Positions 25,640 to 34,010 of a DNA stretch of 64,000 nt are shown here, piece by piece. The notes under the pieces are model-generated. The model was not told the DNA's origin, made no database searches, and saw only the letters and a list, made by a program, of their open reading frames with translations. A program made the position numbers and the translations under genes. This stretch comes from Selenomonadaceae bacterium (GTDB lineage Bacteria > Bacillota > Negativicutes > Selenomonadales > Selenomonadaceae). The stretch is from NCBI GenBank assembly GCA_017484005.1, contig JAFUTY010000037.1, forward strand, positions 32,658-96,657. Reading direction: 5' to 3'. The first letter of the stretch is position 1. Each line of letters starts with the position of its first letter.

Positions 25640-26515
25640 TCATTCGTGAATTATAAAAGTGTATCCCGTTTTGAAAACATCTCCAACGTTCAGCGACACA
25701 ATTCCATCTTTATCCTTGAAATCGCCGTCAAAATCTACAAAATCCGCGTGACCTTGCCATGGCTCGATGCATAAGAATGGTGCGCCGCCGCGATCTGGAG
25801 TCCAAATTCCCCAGAATGGAAATCCTTTCGTCGCGAGAGTTATGGATTTCGAGGATTTTTTCGAGCAGATCGTGATTTCAGTCGATTTGAGATCGTCGAA
25901 GATCAATGCATCGCCTTTGAAAAGATCGTAATTCAAATCGAGAGTTGATCCATCGATTGTCGGGACTCGATCGTGAGTCAATCCTTCCTTCGATAATAAA
26001 AGTCGCGACGATTTTTCTTCCGCGTTGAATTTGAGATAACAATCCTCGAAAGTTTCATTTGGATCGATTGGACATCTCAACGCTGGATGCGCACCGATTG
26101 AAAAATAGATCTTCTGCTTATCGAAATTTTTCACTGTCCAAATCGTCTCGACGGAATTTTCATTGAGCACGTGAGAAATCTCGAGTCTGAATTTGAATGG
26201 ATAGACTTCGAGCGTCTTTTCATTCCATTCCAGCGCGAAAGTGATTTTTGAATCAGATTCATCGACGCATTTGAAATCTGAAACGCGCGCGAATCCATGC
26301 TGCGGCAGTTTGAACGTCTGATCGCCAACTCGATACTCACCATTTTTCACCGTTCCGACGATTGGAAACAGCACCGGTGCTGAATATTTCCACCAAGTCG
26401 GATCTGAATTCCACAAATATTCCGTGCCGTCGATTTTCGATGTGATTGATTTGAGCTCGCCGCCATGATCTTCCGCCGTGATTTTGAGTCTCGAATTTTC
26501 AAGAGTGTGCAGCAT
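25640..26515 (-). CDS. Aldose 1-epimerase family protein (LacX-like)
   Basis: 291 residues. ATG 26515 chosen for AAGGAG seven nt upstream over a longer frame. The galactose-mutarotase fold is indicated by GGELKSITSKIDGTEYLWN, PVLFPIVG, LPQHGFAR (His) and SIGAHPALRCPI, with a Glu near WTPDRGGAPFLCIEPW. This is the short LacX-type branch rather than GalM. Probably interconverts sugar anomers; substrate unknown. Confidence 0.88.
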   Translation of the reverse strand: MLHTLENSRLKITAEDHGGELKSITSKIDGTEYLWNSDPTWWKYSAPVLFPIVGTVKNGEYRVGDQTFKLPQHGFARVSDFKCVDESDSKITFALEWNEKTLEVYPFKFRLEISHVLNENSVETIWTVKNFDKQKIYFSIGAHPALRCPIDPNETFEDCYLKFNAEEKSSRLLLSKEGLTHDRVPTIDGSTLDLNYDLFKGDALIFDDLKSTEITICSKKSSKSITLATKGFPFWGIWTPDRGGAPFLCIEPWQGHADFVDFDGDFKDKDGIVSLNVGDVFKTGYTFIIHE

Positions 26516-26602
26516 TTGATCAACTCCTTCGAATTTTTTTGAGACTTTCGACAGTCTAAAAAATTTTTCCTGCAATTCAATTAATTCAAGCTTAAATGAA
26601 AA

Positions 26603-26630
26603 TAAAAAGATCCCCGATTTCTCGAGGATC
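26603..26630 (-). terminator. Rho-independent terminator (minus strand)
   Basis: GATCCTCGA and TCGGGGATC form a short stem around GAAA, followed on the minus strand by TTTTTATTTT. Lies between the cyclase remnant and the LacX-like gene. Confidence 0.6.
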
Positions 26631-26638
26631 AATCAAAT

Positions 26639-26968
26639 TCAAATTTCAGCAATGACTCGCGATGGGATTCCAGTATATCCCTCAAGATTCATTGGATAAG
26701 TGTTGACGATAAACGATTGATTCTGTTTTTGAAGTTCAGCGAGATTCACTAAATTCTCGACGACAAAAATTCCATGATCTGCGCAAAATTGATCTGCCTC
26801 GTGATGCTCTTTACCAGTTGGACGCAATCCAGAACAATCGACGCCAATGATCGAGATTTTTTTATCGACAAGTGCGCGAATCAAATCCCATGAAAATCGG
26901 CGAACATCTTTGACATACTCGTCAGATCCATATTCGAATTTTTCGATCGATCCAGTTCTAACAATCAC
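26639..26968 (-). pseudogene. Cyclase (KynB-like) family remnant, N-terminal half missing
   Basis: 109 codons matching the C-terminal half of the cyclase/kynurenine formamidase family (VDCSGLRPTGKEHHEADQF, FVVENLVNLAEL, TYPMNLEGYTGIPSRVIAEI). Complete members are about 210 residues with an N-terminal HxGTHxDxPxH metal site, absent here. An in-frame TGA lies at about 27000, with family-like residues (ATDSFVIVRTG) right after it. The GTG start is doubtful. Most likely a decayed gene. Confidence 0.65.
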
Positions 26969-27027
26969 GAATGAATCGGTTGCACGATTAAAAGATCATT
27001 TTTAGATCTTGAAATTCAAGTCGACTT

Positions 27028-27441
27028 TCATTCTGATTGATTCTTTTCGCGAGATGAAACTTCGATGATCATTGTCTCGAGTTCCGGATGAAATTCATAG
27101 CAGCTTGCCGTTCTGAAATATTTTGCAGTGAAAGATTTGGAAGAATTTTTGATCGATGTCCAGCCGAATGGTTTCAAGACTTCCAACTGCATTTTTCCAA
27201 CGCATTGACGATTGAAATCCACCGAGAGATCGAATGTTGAATTTTCGAGCGAATCGATGAATTCCTCGATTTGAGGAATGCTCGCGAGCAATGCAGGCTT
27301 CGATCGTTTGGAAAATTCGATCGCCAAGAAAATTTGTGAATCGCGATTCAACAAATCAAAAACTTCTTTGGCATGAAGATTTTCACGAAGACTTTGATAC
27401 ATCGGAAAATCTTCGATGAAATCCTCAAACGATTTTTTCAT
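27028..27441 (-). CDS. Hypothetical protein
   Basis: 137 residues from ATG 27441 (AAGGAG upstream; a longer frame to 27459 lacks support). Predicted soluble, mixed charge, no signal peptide, one Cys pair separated by about 30 residues. No family recognised. It lies upstream of the cyclase remnant on the same strand and is divergent from the GGDEF gene. Confidence 0.65.
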   Translation of the reverse strand: MKKSFEDFIEDFPMYQSLRENLHAKEVFDLLNRDSQIFLAIEFSKRSKPALLASIPQIEEFIDSLENSTFDLSVDFNRQCVGKMQLEVLKPFGWTSIKNSSKSFTAKYFRTASCYEFHPELETMIIEVSSREKNQSE

Positions 27442-27561
27442 GGATCGCAACTCCTTCAAAAAGCAAGATTGAATTTTTCAAGGTTGATTATAAATTCCTA
27501 TCTTGAATCAGTCAATCGATTTAAGTAAGATCAAAGAAAATTTTTCGAGGAGAAATTTTTT

Positions 27562-28674
27562 ATGGAACAGCAGGAAATGTCTGCACTGGATGCATATTTG
27601 AATCGCGTTTACAAAATCATAATTTTGATGCCTCCAATCGCAGCGATGATGGCGGCAATATGTTTTACCATTTTCAAATTGATCGGCTGGTATGCTATCG
27701 TCAACACAACGGCTCTAATCATTTTCGATATATTCAATTTAACTTATTTAACAATAGCGATTTATCTGTTTCGAACATGTATTGGAAAAGATGGACTGCT
27801 CAAGCCTGGCAAATTGAAAACTGGAAAGATATTTATCTCCACGATTATCTTGATTCAATGGAATTTCATTTCATATATGGTGCCGGCGCGAGAATGGTGG
27901 GCGTTTGCATTCTTTTTCATCGTTCTAGCAGTTTTTTTCTTCGATATGAAAATGATTTCTTTCGTCACGATTGGAATTGTGATTTCAATCATGATTTCAT
28001 GGACTCTCAGCGGCGATAGTCTGATGCTGCAATCTGGCGATTATTTTATGCCGGATTTAATTCTCAGAGTCATATGCATAACGCTGACAACATCGACGCT
28101 ATTCGCCTTGACATATTTCGGTGGAAAATTTCTCGTTGAAGAATTGGAGAAATATGTTAATTATGACACACTGACACATCTATTAAATCGGCGGAGCATG
28201 GGGAATTATCTTCAAGCGGCACATCGACATGCTGAAACTGGAAAGACGACATTCTGTTTATTGCTATTGGATATCGATGATTTCAAGAAAGTCAACGACA
28301 CGCACGGACATGACTGCGGCGATGAAGTTTTGAAATATGTTGCGGGGACTGTATCGACAAGCGTTCGAAAAAATGACAGTGTATTTCGATGGGGCGGAGA
28401 AGAGATTCTCGTTTTGCTTGATATGGATGAGGATAAAGCTGTCGAAATGGCTGAACGAATTCGACAGGATATCGAAAAAAATTCTGTGAAATATCGCGAC
28501 GGAATTGTCGTCAATGTTACGGTGACAATTGGAGTTTCATCGTACATTGGCGGGCGATCGATTCAAGATATGATGGATGACGCGGATGCAAAATTGTATT
28601 TTGGAAAGCGAAATGGAAAGAATCAAGTTGTAAACATTTTGCCGAGCGATCACGAGGTTGAAATTAATACATAA
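27562..28674 (+). CDS. Membrane GGDEF-domain diguanylate cyclase
   Basis: 370 residues. Six hydrophobic segments (about residues 18-190) anchor a C-terminal GGDEF domain (about 205-360). It contains DTLTHLLNRRS, DIDDFKKVNDTHGHDCGDEVL and the active-site loop RWGGEEILVLL, where GGEEI replaces GGEEF. No RxxD inhibitory site is obvious. It should make c-di-GMP, opposite in activity to the HD-GYP protein. The last 43 nt are duplicated at 30346-30388 beyond an inserted cassette. Confidence 0.92.
   Translation: MEQQEMSALDAYLNRVYKIIILMPPIAAMMAAICFTIFKLIGWYAIVNTTALIIFDIFNLTYLTIAIYLFRTCIGKDGLLKPGKLKTGKIFISTIILIQWNFISYMVPAREWWAFAFFFIVLAVFFFDMKMISFVTIGIVISIMISWTLSGDSLMLQSGDYFMPDLILRVICITLTTSTLFALTYFGGKFLVEELEKYVNYDTLTHLLNRRSMGNYLQAAHRHAETGKTTFCLLLLDIDDFKKVNDTHGHDCGDEVLKYVAGTVSTSVRKNDSVFRWGGEEILVLLDMDEDKAVEMAERIRQDIEKNSVKYRDGIVVNVTVTIGVSSYIGGRSIQDMMDDADAKLYFGKRNGKNQVVNILPSDHEVEINT
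28632..28674 (+). repeat. Direct repeat, left copy (3' end of GGDEF gene)
   Basis: 43 nt ending at the GGDEF stop codon. The copy at 30346-30388 differs at three positions (C/T, C/T, T/A). Together they bracket about 1.67 kb of foreign-looking DNA. Confidence 0.9.
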
Positions 28675-28689
28675 TCGGAGGATATGTAG

Positions 28690-29391
28690 ATGAAAATTGC
28701 AACATGGAACGTTGAGCGTCTCAAACACCGAAATTCCCTCGATAAAATTCTTTCTGCCATGGAAGATATACAAGCGGATATTCTTGTGTTGACCGAAACA
28801 GATAAACGCATAAAGCCGAATTATCGCTATGGATTCCATACGCCAAAATTGCATGATGCACCGTCCAGCTATCACATGCCCGGTAGATATAAGGGCTATG
28901 CCGCATCTGATGTTTATGCCGTCACGGAAAATCGAGTGTCTATTTATACGAATTACAACTGTGTCAGGCAATATGAAACATACGACAAATATACTGCCAT
29001 TTGCATCGAGCTAGAAACCGAGATCGGAAATTTACTGGTGTACGGTACAATCATTGGTGTCATCGGCAATCGTGATGAATCATTCAAACAGGATTTGTTA
29101 CTGCAGATTATGGATTATGAGCGGCTCTCAAAAATTGGAAACATATGCATTTGCGGAAATTTTAACTGTTCGTTTGCCGATAATTATTATTTTACAAATT
29201 TTGGCAGAGATACATTAACAACCTTTTTTGCACAGAATAGAATTTCCCTGCTCACAAGAAATCAGCCGAAGTGTATCGACCATATTGCCGTTTCACAGAA
29301 TTTTATCGATGCCGCCACAGTCAATATTTCGGAATGGAATTTGGATAAGCTGCTATCCGACCATAAAGGAATTGCTGCTGAAATTTGTTAG
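28690..29391 (+). CDS. Endonuclease/exonuclease/phosphatase (EEP) family protein
   Basis: 233 residues from ATG with GGAGG eight nt upstream. EEP fold motifs in order: KIATWNVERL, ILVLTETD, ICGNFNCSFAD (GNFN where most members have GDFN), IDHIAVS and LSDHKGIAAEI. These are Mg-dependent phosphodiesterases; the Asn-for-Asp change touches a catalytic position. The base composition is unlike neighbouring genes (few GATTC/TCGA words), suggesting transfer. Pairs with the next gene inside the direct repeats. Confidence 0.82.
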   Translation: MKIATWNVERLKHRNSLDKILSAMEDIQADILVLTETDKRIKPNYRYGFHTPKLHDAPSSYHMPGRYKGYAASDVYAVTENRVSIYTNYNCVRQYETYDKYTAICIELETEIGNLLVYGTIIGVIGNRDESFKQDLLLQIMDYERLSKIGNICICGNFNCSFADNYYFTNFGRDTLTTFFAQNRISLLTRNQPKCIDHIAVSQNFIDAATVNISEWNLDKLLSDHKGIAAEIC

Positions 29392-29414
29392 AAATCACAA
29401 CAGAAAGGAAAAGT

Positions 29415-30026
29415 ATGATGTCACAAGAAGAAATGAATTTGAGTAAAGTGCTGACGGAAGATAGGAAAACTGGTCAGGAAGTTATTTTCGATGAACAAGG
29501 AAATACTGTATCCACCGTTCAAAAATATTGGCAATGGGCGTATTCATCTTTGCTGGGAAACACCGAACGTGGTAATTTTGCTGAATATCTGGTGGCTGTC
29601 GCTTTAGGAATAGCAGATAATACACGTATTGAATGGGATAAATACGATATGAAATCGCCGAGTGGCATTACCGTGGAAGTTAAATCATCTGGATATCTCC
29701 AAACTTGGAGTCAGAAAAATTTATCCAAACCGATATTTAGCATAAGACCGACAAGGGCATGGGATTATCAAACCAATCAATATGAAAAGATAAGCAAGCG
29801 TCAAGCTGAAGTATATGTATTTTGCCTTCACAAATATCAGCGAAAAGATGATGGGCTGAATCCTTTAGATTTGAGTCAGTGGGAATTTTATGTACTCCCC
29901 ACAAAAATACTTGACGAAAAAATGCCTGGCCAGAAAACGATTACCTTGGAAAAAGTGAAGTCTTTAGGTGCTGTCACTTCAAGTTTTCACGAGTTGAAGG
30001 ATGTAATAGAGCATTGCTTGGATTGA
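29415..30026 (+). CDS. Putative PD-(D/E)XK restriction-type nuclease
   Basis: 203 residues from ATG 29415 (AAAGGAAAAG upstream). GNFAEYLVAVALG supplies an acidic helix, and YDMKSPSGITVEVKSSGYL reads as a D-(x)n-E-x-K active site typical of restriction-like endonucleases. No methylase accompanies it in the cassette. Foreign base usage like the EEP gene. The stop directly abuts a hairpin sequence resembling a transposon end. Function as a defence nuclease is inference. Confidence 0.65.
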   Translation: MMSQEEMNLSKVLTEDRKTGQEVIFDEQGNTVSTVQKYWQWAYSSLLGNTERGNFAEYLVAVALGIADNTRIEWDKYDMKSPSGITVEVKSSGYLQTWSQKNLSKPIFSIRPTRAWDYQTNQYEKISKRQAEVYVFCLHKYQRKDDGLNPLDLSQWEFYVLPTKILDEKMPGQKTITLEKVKSLGAVTSSFHELKDVIEHCLD

Positions 30027-30345
30027 CACTCTCCACAGCTAAAGCAGGGAGATTCTTGAGAAGTTTGCTTTCGCCTTATTCTCAAAGGCATTGCCAATTT
30101 GCCCCTACTCTGTCGGATTTTTCGATCCTTCAGCATACTTTTTATGTGCAGATAGCACTATCTTTTTATTAGAGCGGAAGTCTAACCGCTATATCTTGTG
30201 CGTTTAAGATTTTACACAGAGAACGACTCGTCTCTGCAACGCCATATCTTAACTTTTCAAGGTGCAAATATATTTTAATATCTGAACCTGAAAAACGGTT
30301 TATATCCCCATAAATTCATTTATGGGGATTATGCCGCTTTTTGAT
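30027..30345. other. Non-coding end of the inserted cassette, transposon-end-like hairpins
   Basis: 319 nt without a credible gene. It begins with a CTCC-to-GGAG hairpin (CTCTCCACAGCTAAAGCAGG) of the sort found at right ends of IS200/IS605-family elements. A perfect 12-bp inverted repeat (ATCCCCATAAAT against ATTTATGGGGAT) lies at about 30305-30330. It could be a decayed element end or a guide-RNA remnant. Family assignment is tentative. Confidence 0.45.
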
Positions 30346-30388
30346 AAATATTTTGCCGAGCGATTACGAGGTTGAAATAAATACATAA
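30346..30388 (+). repeat. Direct repeat, right copy (displaced 3' end of GGDEF gene)
   Basis: 40 of 43 nt match the end of the GGDEF coding sequence, including its stop. It probably marks the original 3' end before insertion, as the native terminator region follows at once. Confidence 0.88.
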
Positions 30389-30430
30389 AAAAAATTCCCC
30401 GACAGATCGTTTGATCTATCGGGGAAAAAT
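30385..30430 (-). terminator. Rho-independent terminator of the 30435-30827 gene
   Basis: TTCCCCGATAGATC pairs with GATCTGTCGGGGAA, followed on the minus strand by T8. It starts five nt past the stop of the minus-strand gene; on plus there is no T-run. Confidence 0.82.
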
Positions 30431-30434
30431 TGTG

Positions 30435-30827
30435 TCAGAAGATTGGATTCAACTCTTGAGCTGTCTCGGAATCAATAAGCCATGTGAACTTCGATTTGAT
30501 TTCCGGAATTTTTAAATCAGATATTGTGAAAATGTGGCGGCTTAATTGATTCGGCGGAATGAGATTTTTGGCAAGATCTGAGCAGGAAATAATTCCATGC
30601 CAGATTTTTTCGCCGAGCTCATCGAGGAGACTGACATCGAGTTTGAGATTCGTTACGCGAGCGGGCTGATTTCCATCGTTTTGAAAATATCCTTCGATTA
30701 TCATTGATTCTTTCATGACGAGAACATTTGTAACTTCGAATCGAATATCTGCGAATGATTGATTGGAATTATCTGCATATAGTAGATTTTGAACTTTCGA
30801 AACGAATTTATCGAGCACTTCGCGCAT
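30435..30827 (-). CDS. Hypothetical protein under a tract-bearing promoter
   Basis: 130 residues from ATG 30827 (GAGGA ten nt upstream). The middle part (MIIEGYFQNDGNQPARVTNLKLDV, positions about 30625-30700) looks like a beta-sandwich with the GYFxNDG feel of SLAP-type surface-associated domains, but I cannot assign a family. No signal peptide or membrane segment. Its promoter matches that of the RiPP cluster, so the two loci may share switching behaviour. Confidence 0.65.
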   Translation of the reverse strand: MREVLDKFVSKVQNLLYADNSNQSFADIRFEVTNVLVMKESMIIEGYFQNDGNQPARVTNLKLDVSLLDELGEKIWHGIISCSDLAKNLIPPNQLSRHIFTISDLKIPEIKSKFTWLIDSETAQELNPIF

Positions 30828-30860
30828 TTGAATCACATCCTCTGAATCGTCTCGGGACTA

Positions 30861-30887
30861 ATTTTAGTTGCCCCCCCCCAGTGTCAA
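30861..30887 (-). promoter_or_regulatory. Phase-variable promoter with C9 (G9) in the spacer
   Basis: On the minus strand: TTGACA (30887-30882), CT, G9 (30879-30871), CAAC, TAAAAT (30866-30861). The spacer is 15 nt, two short of optimal; 11 G would give 17. Sequence around it (AAGTACTTGACACT, then CAACTAAAAT) is nearly identical to the promoter at 44844-44877. Confidence 0.75.
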
Positions 30888-30921
30888 GTACTTTTCGAAA
30901 AAATTTTTCGATTCCCGAAAC

Positions 30922-30967
30922 TAAAAGATCTCCCGACCGATTTGATTCGATCGAGAGATCTTTTTTT
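30922..30967. terminator. Bidirectional Rho-independent terminator after the kor operon
   Basis: AGATCTC and GAGAGATCT arms extended by CGAxCGAT pairing, T7 on plus and TTTTAG on minus. Ends the minus-strand korDABC transcript upstream of the phase-variable promoter. Confidence 0.75.
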
Positions 30968-31000
30968 ATTTTTAAGTTATTGGATCAAACGTCACGTTTG

Positions 31001-31558
31001 TCAACCAGCGATTTTTTCTTCGTAATTGTAGAAATCTTCAACAGCATCCCAACCGATTTGGAGAGCCTGCATGTTTTGATCGATTGTGTGTGAAGGAACT
31101 CGATGTGCAACAGCTTTTTTGACTGCATCGAAATCGACGAGATTTGTCAAATGTGCAAGTGCGCCAAGTGCAACGATATTCGCGAAAAGAGATTTGCCGA
31201 GTTTTTCAACAGCGAGTCGCGTGATAGGAATTCTGACAACATTCGAAACATCTGGAACATTTGGGACGAGATCTGAATCGAGAAGAAGAATTCCATCACT
31301 CGAAAGGTCGGAGAAATATTTATCTGCGGCTTTTTGAGTCATCGCGAGCACAACATCCGGGCAATGAACATGTGGATGGAAAATTTTTCCGTCGTCGATA
31401 ATGACTTCGGATTTGCTGGCACCACCGCGCGCTTCCGGACCATATGACTGCGATTGAACCGCGTCAAAACCTTCAGAGACAGCCGCTTCTGCAAAGATGA
31501 TAGCCGCCGTGATAACTCCCTGACCACCTGATCCTGACAAACGAAGTTGCTTTCTCAT
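31001..31558 (-). CDS. korC: 2-oxoacid:ferredoxin oxidoreductase, gamma subunit
   Basis: 185 residues. ATG 31558 with AGGAGG upstream is used instead of a longer frame. Gamma-domain motifs: LRLSGSGGQGVITAA at the N-terminus and SYGPEARGGASKSEVI. It completes a four-subunit enzyme that decarboxylates a 2-oxoacid to acyl-CoA with reduction of ferredoxin. Last gene of the operon. Substrate (2-oxoglutarate or branched-chain oxoacid) cannot be fixed from sequence; kor is the closest name by layout. Confidence 0.88.
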   Translation of the reverse strand: MRKQLRLSGSGGQGVITAAIIFAEAAVSEGFDAVQSQSYGPEARGGASKSEVIIDDGKIFHPHVHCPDVVLAMTQKAADKYFSDLSSDGILLLDSDLVPNVPDVSNVVRIPITRLAVEKLGKSLFANIVALGALAHLTNLVDFDAVKKAVAHRVPSHTIDQNMQALQIGWDAVEDFYNYEEKIAG

Positions 31559-31559
31559 T

Positions 31560-32378
31560 TTATATTCCTCCTGCCATCTCAATAACTTTTTCATACGCGC
31601 TTGAATAATCGATTTCCCCTGCCGTTGATTGGTAGAGAACTCCGATTGGAAATTTTTCATCGGTTGGATTTTTATCCCAAACATTTTTCATCTGTGCGGT
31701 GTCTTTCATCCATTCCAACATTTTAGCCGGATCAGTCATTTTATTTTTTCGTCCGTAAGCAGTTGGACATTGAACCATCGCTTCGATGAAGGAGAATCCG
31801 TGATTTTTGATTCCGCCGGTTATCATTGTCACAAGATGCTGCACGTGATAAGCGGTAGATCTTGCGACGTATGTAGCTCCTGCCGCCTCCGCTAAATGAC
31901 ATGCATTGAACGGTCGATCAATCGATCCATATGGCGCGGTAGTTGCTTTTTTACCTAGCGGAGTCATTGGAGAGGCTTGCCCTCCAGTCATTCCGTAGAT
32001 ATTGTTGTTGAAAAGTACAACCGTGAGATCGATATTCCGTCGGCAGCCGTGAATGAAGTGATTTCCTCCAATCGCGGTGCAATCTCCGTCGCCGGTGATA
32101 ACAATGACGTTGAGTTTTGGATTTGCAAGTTTGATTCCTGTAGCGAATGGAATTGCTCGCCCGTGAGCTGTGTGAAGTGTATCGAAATCCATATATCCCG
32201 AGGCTCGCGACGAACATCCAATTCCACTGACTATCACGGTGTTATCTTGATTCAGCTCTGGAATTTTTTCAATCGCTTGAACTATTGCTTTCATTGCGAT
32301 TCCATTTCCACAGCCGGGACACCATAAATGCGGCAGACGATTTTGACGGAAGAATTTTTCATATGATCTTTCTACCAT
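31560..32378 (-). CDS. korB: 2-oxoacid:ferredoxin oxidoreductase, beta (TPP-binding) subunit
   Basis: 272 residues. CPGCGNG near the N-terminus and GIGCSSR are typical of the beta subunit. The thiamine-diphosphate/Mg motif is GDGDCTAIGGNHFIHGCRRN followed by LFNNNIYGMTGGQ. The Shine-Dalgarno sequence of korC lies within its last codons, so the two are coupled. Partner of the alpha, gamma and delta subunits next to it. Confidence 0.93.
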   Translation of the reverse strand: MVERSYEKFFRQNRLPHLWCPGCGNGIAMKAIVQAIEKIPELNQDNTVIVSGIGCSSRASGYMDFDTLHTAHGRAIPFATGIKLANPKLNVIVITGDGDCTAIGGNHFIHGCRRNIDLTVVLFNNNIYGMTGGQASPMTPLGKKATTAPYGSIDRPFNACHLAEAAGATYVARSTAYHVQHLVTMITGGIKNHGFSFIEAMVQCPTAYGRKNKMTDPAKMLEWMKDTAQMKNVWDKNPTDEKFPIGVLYQSTAGEIDYSSAYEKVIEMAGGI

Positions 32379-32390
32379 CTAAATCCCCCC

Positions 32391-33605
32391 TCAATCGTCT
32401 CCGCCAGTATTTTCAACTTCTTCCGGATCTTTCACTTTTTCAAATCCGGTTGAATGAACTGTGTAAGTCTGATCTTGATTCGCAGCAAGATCTTCAATCG
32501 CCTTGAGAATCTCTTCCGGCTCGAAAATCTGCATATTATATTTTGCGCAAAGTTTAACAGGACATTTTCCATTGACTGCGCGTCTGACTTCATTAACAAC
32601 TTGTCCGTAATTTAACTCTGCGACTAGAATTCCTTTCACTCGCGACGCTAGATCATTCAGAATTTTATCTGCAAATGGGAAAATCGTTATTAATCTTACC
32701 ATTCCGATTTTGATTCCGCGATTTCTAGCTTCCGCAACAGCTTCGTAAGCAGTTCTAGCAGTTCCTCCAAATGAAACTACTGCGAATTCTGCATCATCCA
32801 TAAAGCTTTCTTCGACTTTGATTATCTCGTCGCCGGCTCTATCGATTTTTTCATGCAGACGTCGAATAGATTCTTCCGTGACTTTTGGACTTCCAACTGG
32901 AAATCCTGTTTCATCGTGAATCAATCCTGTTACGTGAATGTGAAATCCCTCGCCGAAGTTTGCGATGTTTGGAACTAAATCTTCGTCAGGTTTATATGGC
33001 TGATAACCTTCCGCTCGAGTTGATTTAGGTTTTCGGCGTTCATAAATTTCAATTGACTCTGGAAGTTCAACTCGCTCGCGAAGGTGTCCAACGATTTCAT
33101 CCATCAACAAAATCACTGGAGTTCTGAATCGCTCGGCAAGATTCACCGCGTCGACTGCTAAATCGAAAGCTTCTCGAACGCTCCAAGGACTTATTGCGAT
33201 TATCGAATGATCCCCGTGAGTTCCCCATCGAGCCTGCATTACATCTGATTGAGACGGTGCAGTTGGCTGTCCAGTCGAAGGACCTACGCGCTGAACATTG
33301 ACAATCACGACTGGAATTTCAGCGGCGGCAGCATATCCAATCAATTCCTGTTTCAAAGAAATTCCTGGACCGCTTGACGCTGTGAGAACTTTTCGACCTG
33401 CAAGCGATGCTCCCAAAACGACTCCCATGCTTGCGATTTCGTCTTCCATTTGAATAAAAGTTCCACCGACTTTTGGAAGAAGTTTTGCCATTCCTTCGGC
33501 AATTTCAGTCGACGGCGTAATTGGATATCCTCCAAAGAATCGAACGCCAGCCTTGAGTGCTCCTTCGGCAACTGCTTCATTGCCTTGCATCAATCTCGCG
33601 CTCAT
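32391..33605 (-). CDS. korA: 2-oxoacid:ferredoxin oxidoreductase, alpha subunit
   Basis: 404 residues, with GYPITPSTEIAEGM (pyrimidine-binding region), SSGPGISLKQE, and domain II from about residue 270 (VSFGGTARTAYEAV, then GMVRLITIFPF). ATG overlaps the stop of the ferredoxin subunit. The C-terminal half carries the CoA-side domain. In anaerobes this enzyme feeds or drains the 2-oxoglutarate/acyl-CoA node. Confidence 0.93.
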   Translation of the reverse strand: MSARLMQGNEAVAEGALKAGVRFFGGYPITPSTEIAEGMAKLLPKVGGTFIQMEDEIASMGVVLGASLAGRKVLTASSGPGISLKQELIGYAAAAEIPVVIVNVQRVGPSTGQPTAPSQSDVMQARWGTHGDHSIIAISPWSVREAFDLAVDAVNLAERFRTPVILLMDEIVGHLRERVELPESIEIYERRKPKSTRAEGYQPYKPDEDLVPNIANFGEGFHIHVTGLIHDETGFPVGSPKVTEESIRRLHEKIDRAGDEIIKVEESFMDDAEFAVVSFGGTARTAYEAVAEARNRGIKIGMVRLITIFPFADKILNDLASRVKGILVAELNYGQVVNEVRRAVNGKCPVKLCAKYNMQIFEPEEILKAIEDLAANQDQTYTVHSTGFEKVKDPEEVENTGGDD

Positions 33606-33820
33606 ACTTCAGATTTCTCCTTCTGCTCGGCGACTCTATCAACGAAAATCGCGTAATCGGGGCATCGAAGTTCGCATTGACCGCACGCGATGCAATCTTC
33701 CGGCTTAATCACTCGAATTTTTCCAAGTTCATCAACCCTCAAGACTTGCTTTGGACAGAAATACGAACAAATTCCGCAACCTTTACAGCGCTCCTCTTTG
33801 ACAGAAATCTTGCCTTTCAT
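33602..33820 (-). CDS. korD: 2-oxoacid:ferredoxin oxidoreductase, delta (2x4Fe-4S ferredoxin) subunit
   Basis: 72 residues from ATG 33820 (AGGAGG upstream). Two 4Fe-4S motifs: CKGCGICSYFCP and CIACGQCELRCP. First gene of the korDABC operon, passing electrons out of the complex. The longer frame to 33958 has no ribosome-binding site. Confidence 0.92.
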   Translation of the reverse strand: MKGKISVKEERCKGCGICSYFCPKQVLRVDELGKIRVIKPEDCIACGQCELRCPDYAIFVDRVAEQKEKSEV

Positions 33821-33960
33821 CTCAAAAAATTTCCTCCTAAAAATCGTCAGCTCCCTGAGCTCGAGAGAATGATAGCAAATATAACGAAAAAGATCTAGTA
33901 CTTTTTTGAGATTTTTTCTAAAAAATTTTTTGCATATTTTATCGAGCATATCTTTCAAAC

Positions 33961-34003
33961 AAAAAAAGAGATCCCCGATCGATGTGATCGAGGATCTTTT
34001 TCA
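33961..34003 (-). terminator. Rho-independent terminator after the mod gene
   Basis: GATCCCCGATC against GATCGAGGATC with a GATGT loop. The minus-strand side ends in T7, eight nt beyond the mod stop; the plus side also has T5. Confidence 0.82.
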
Positions 34004-34010
34004 TTTTCGA

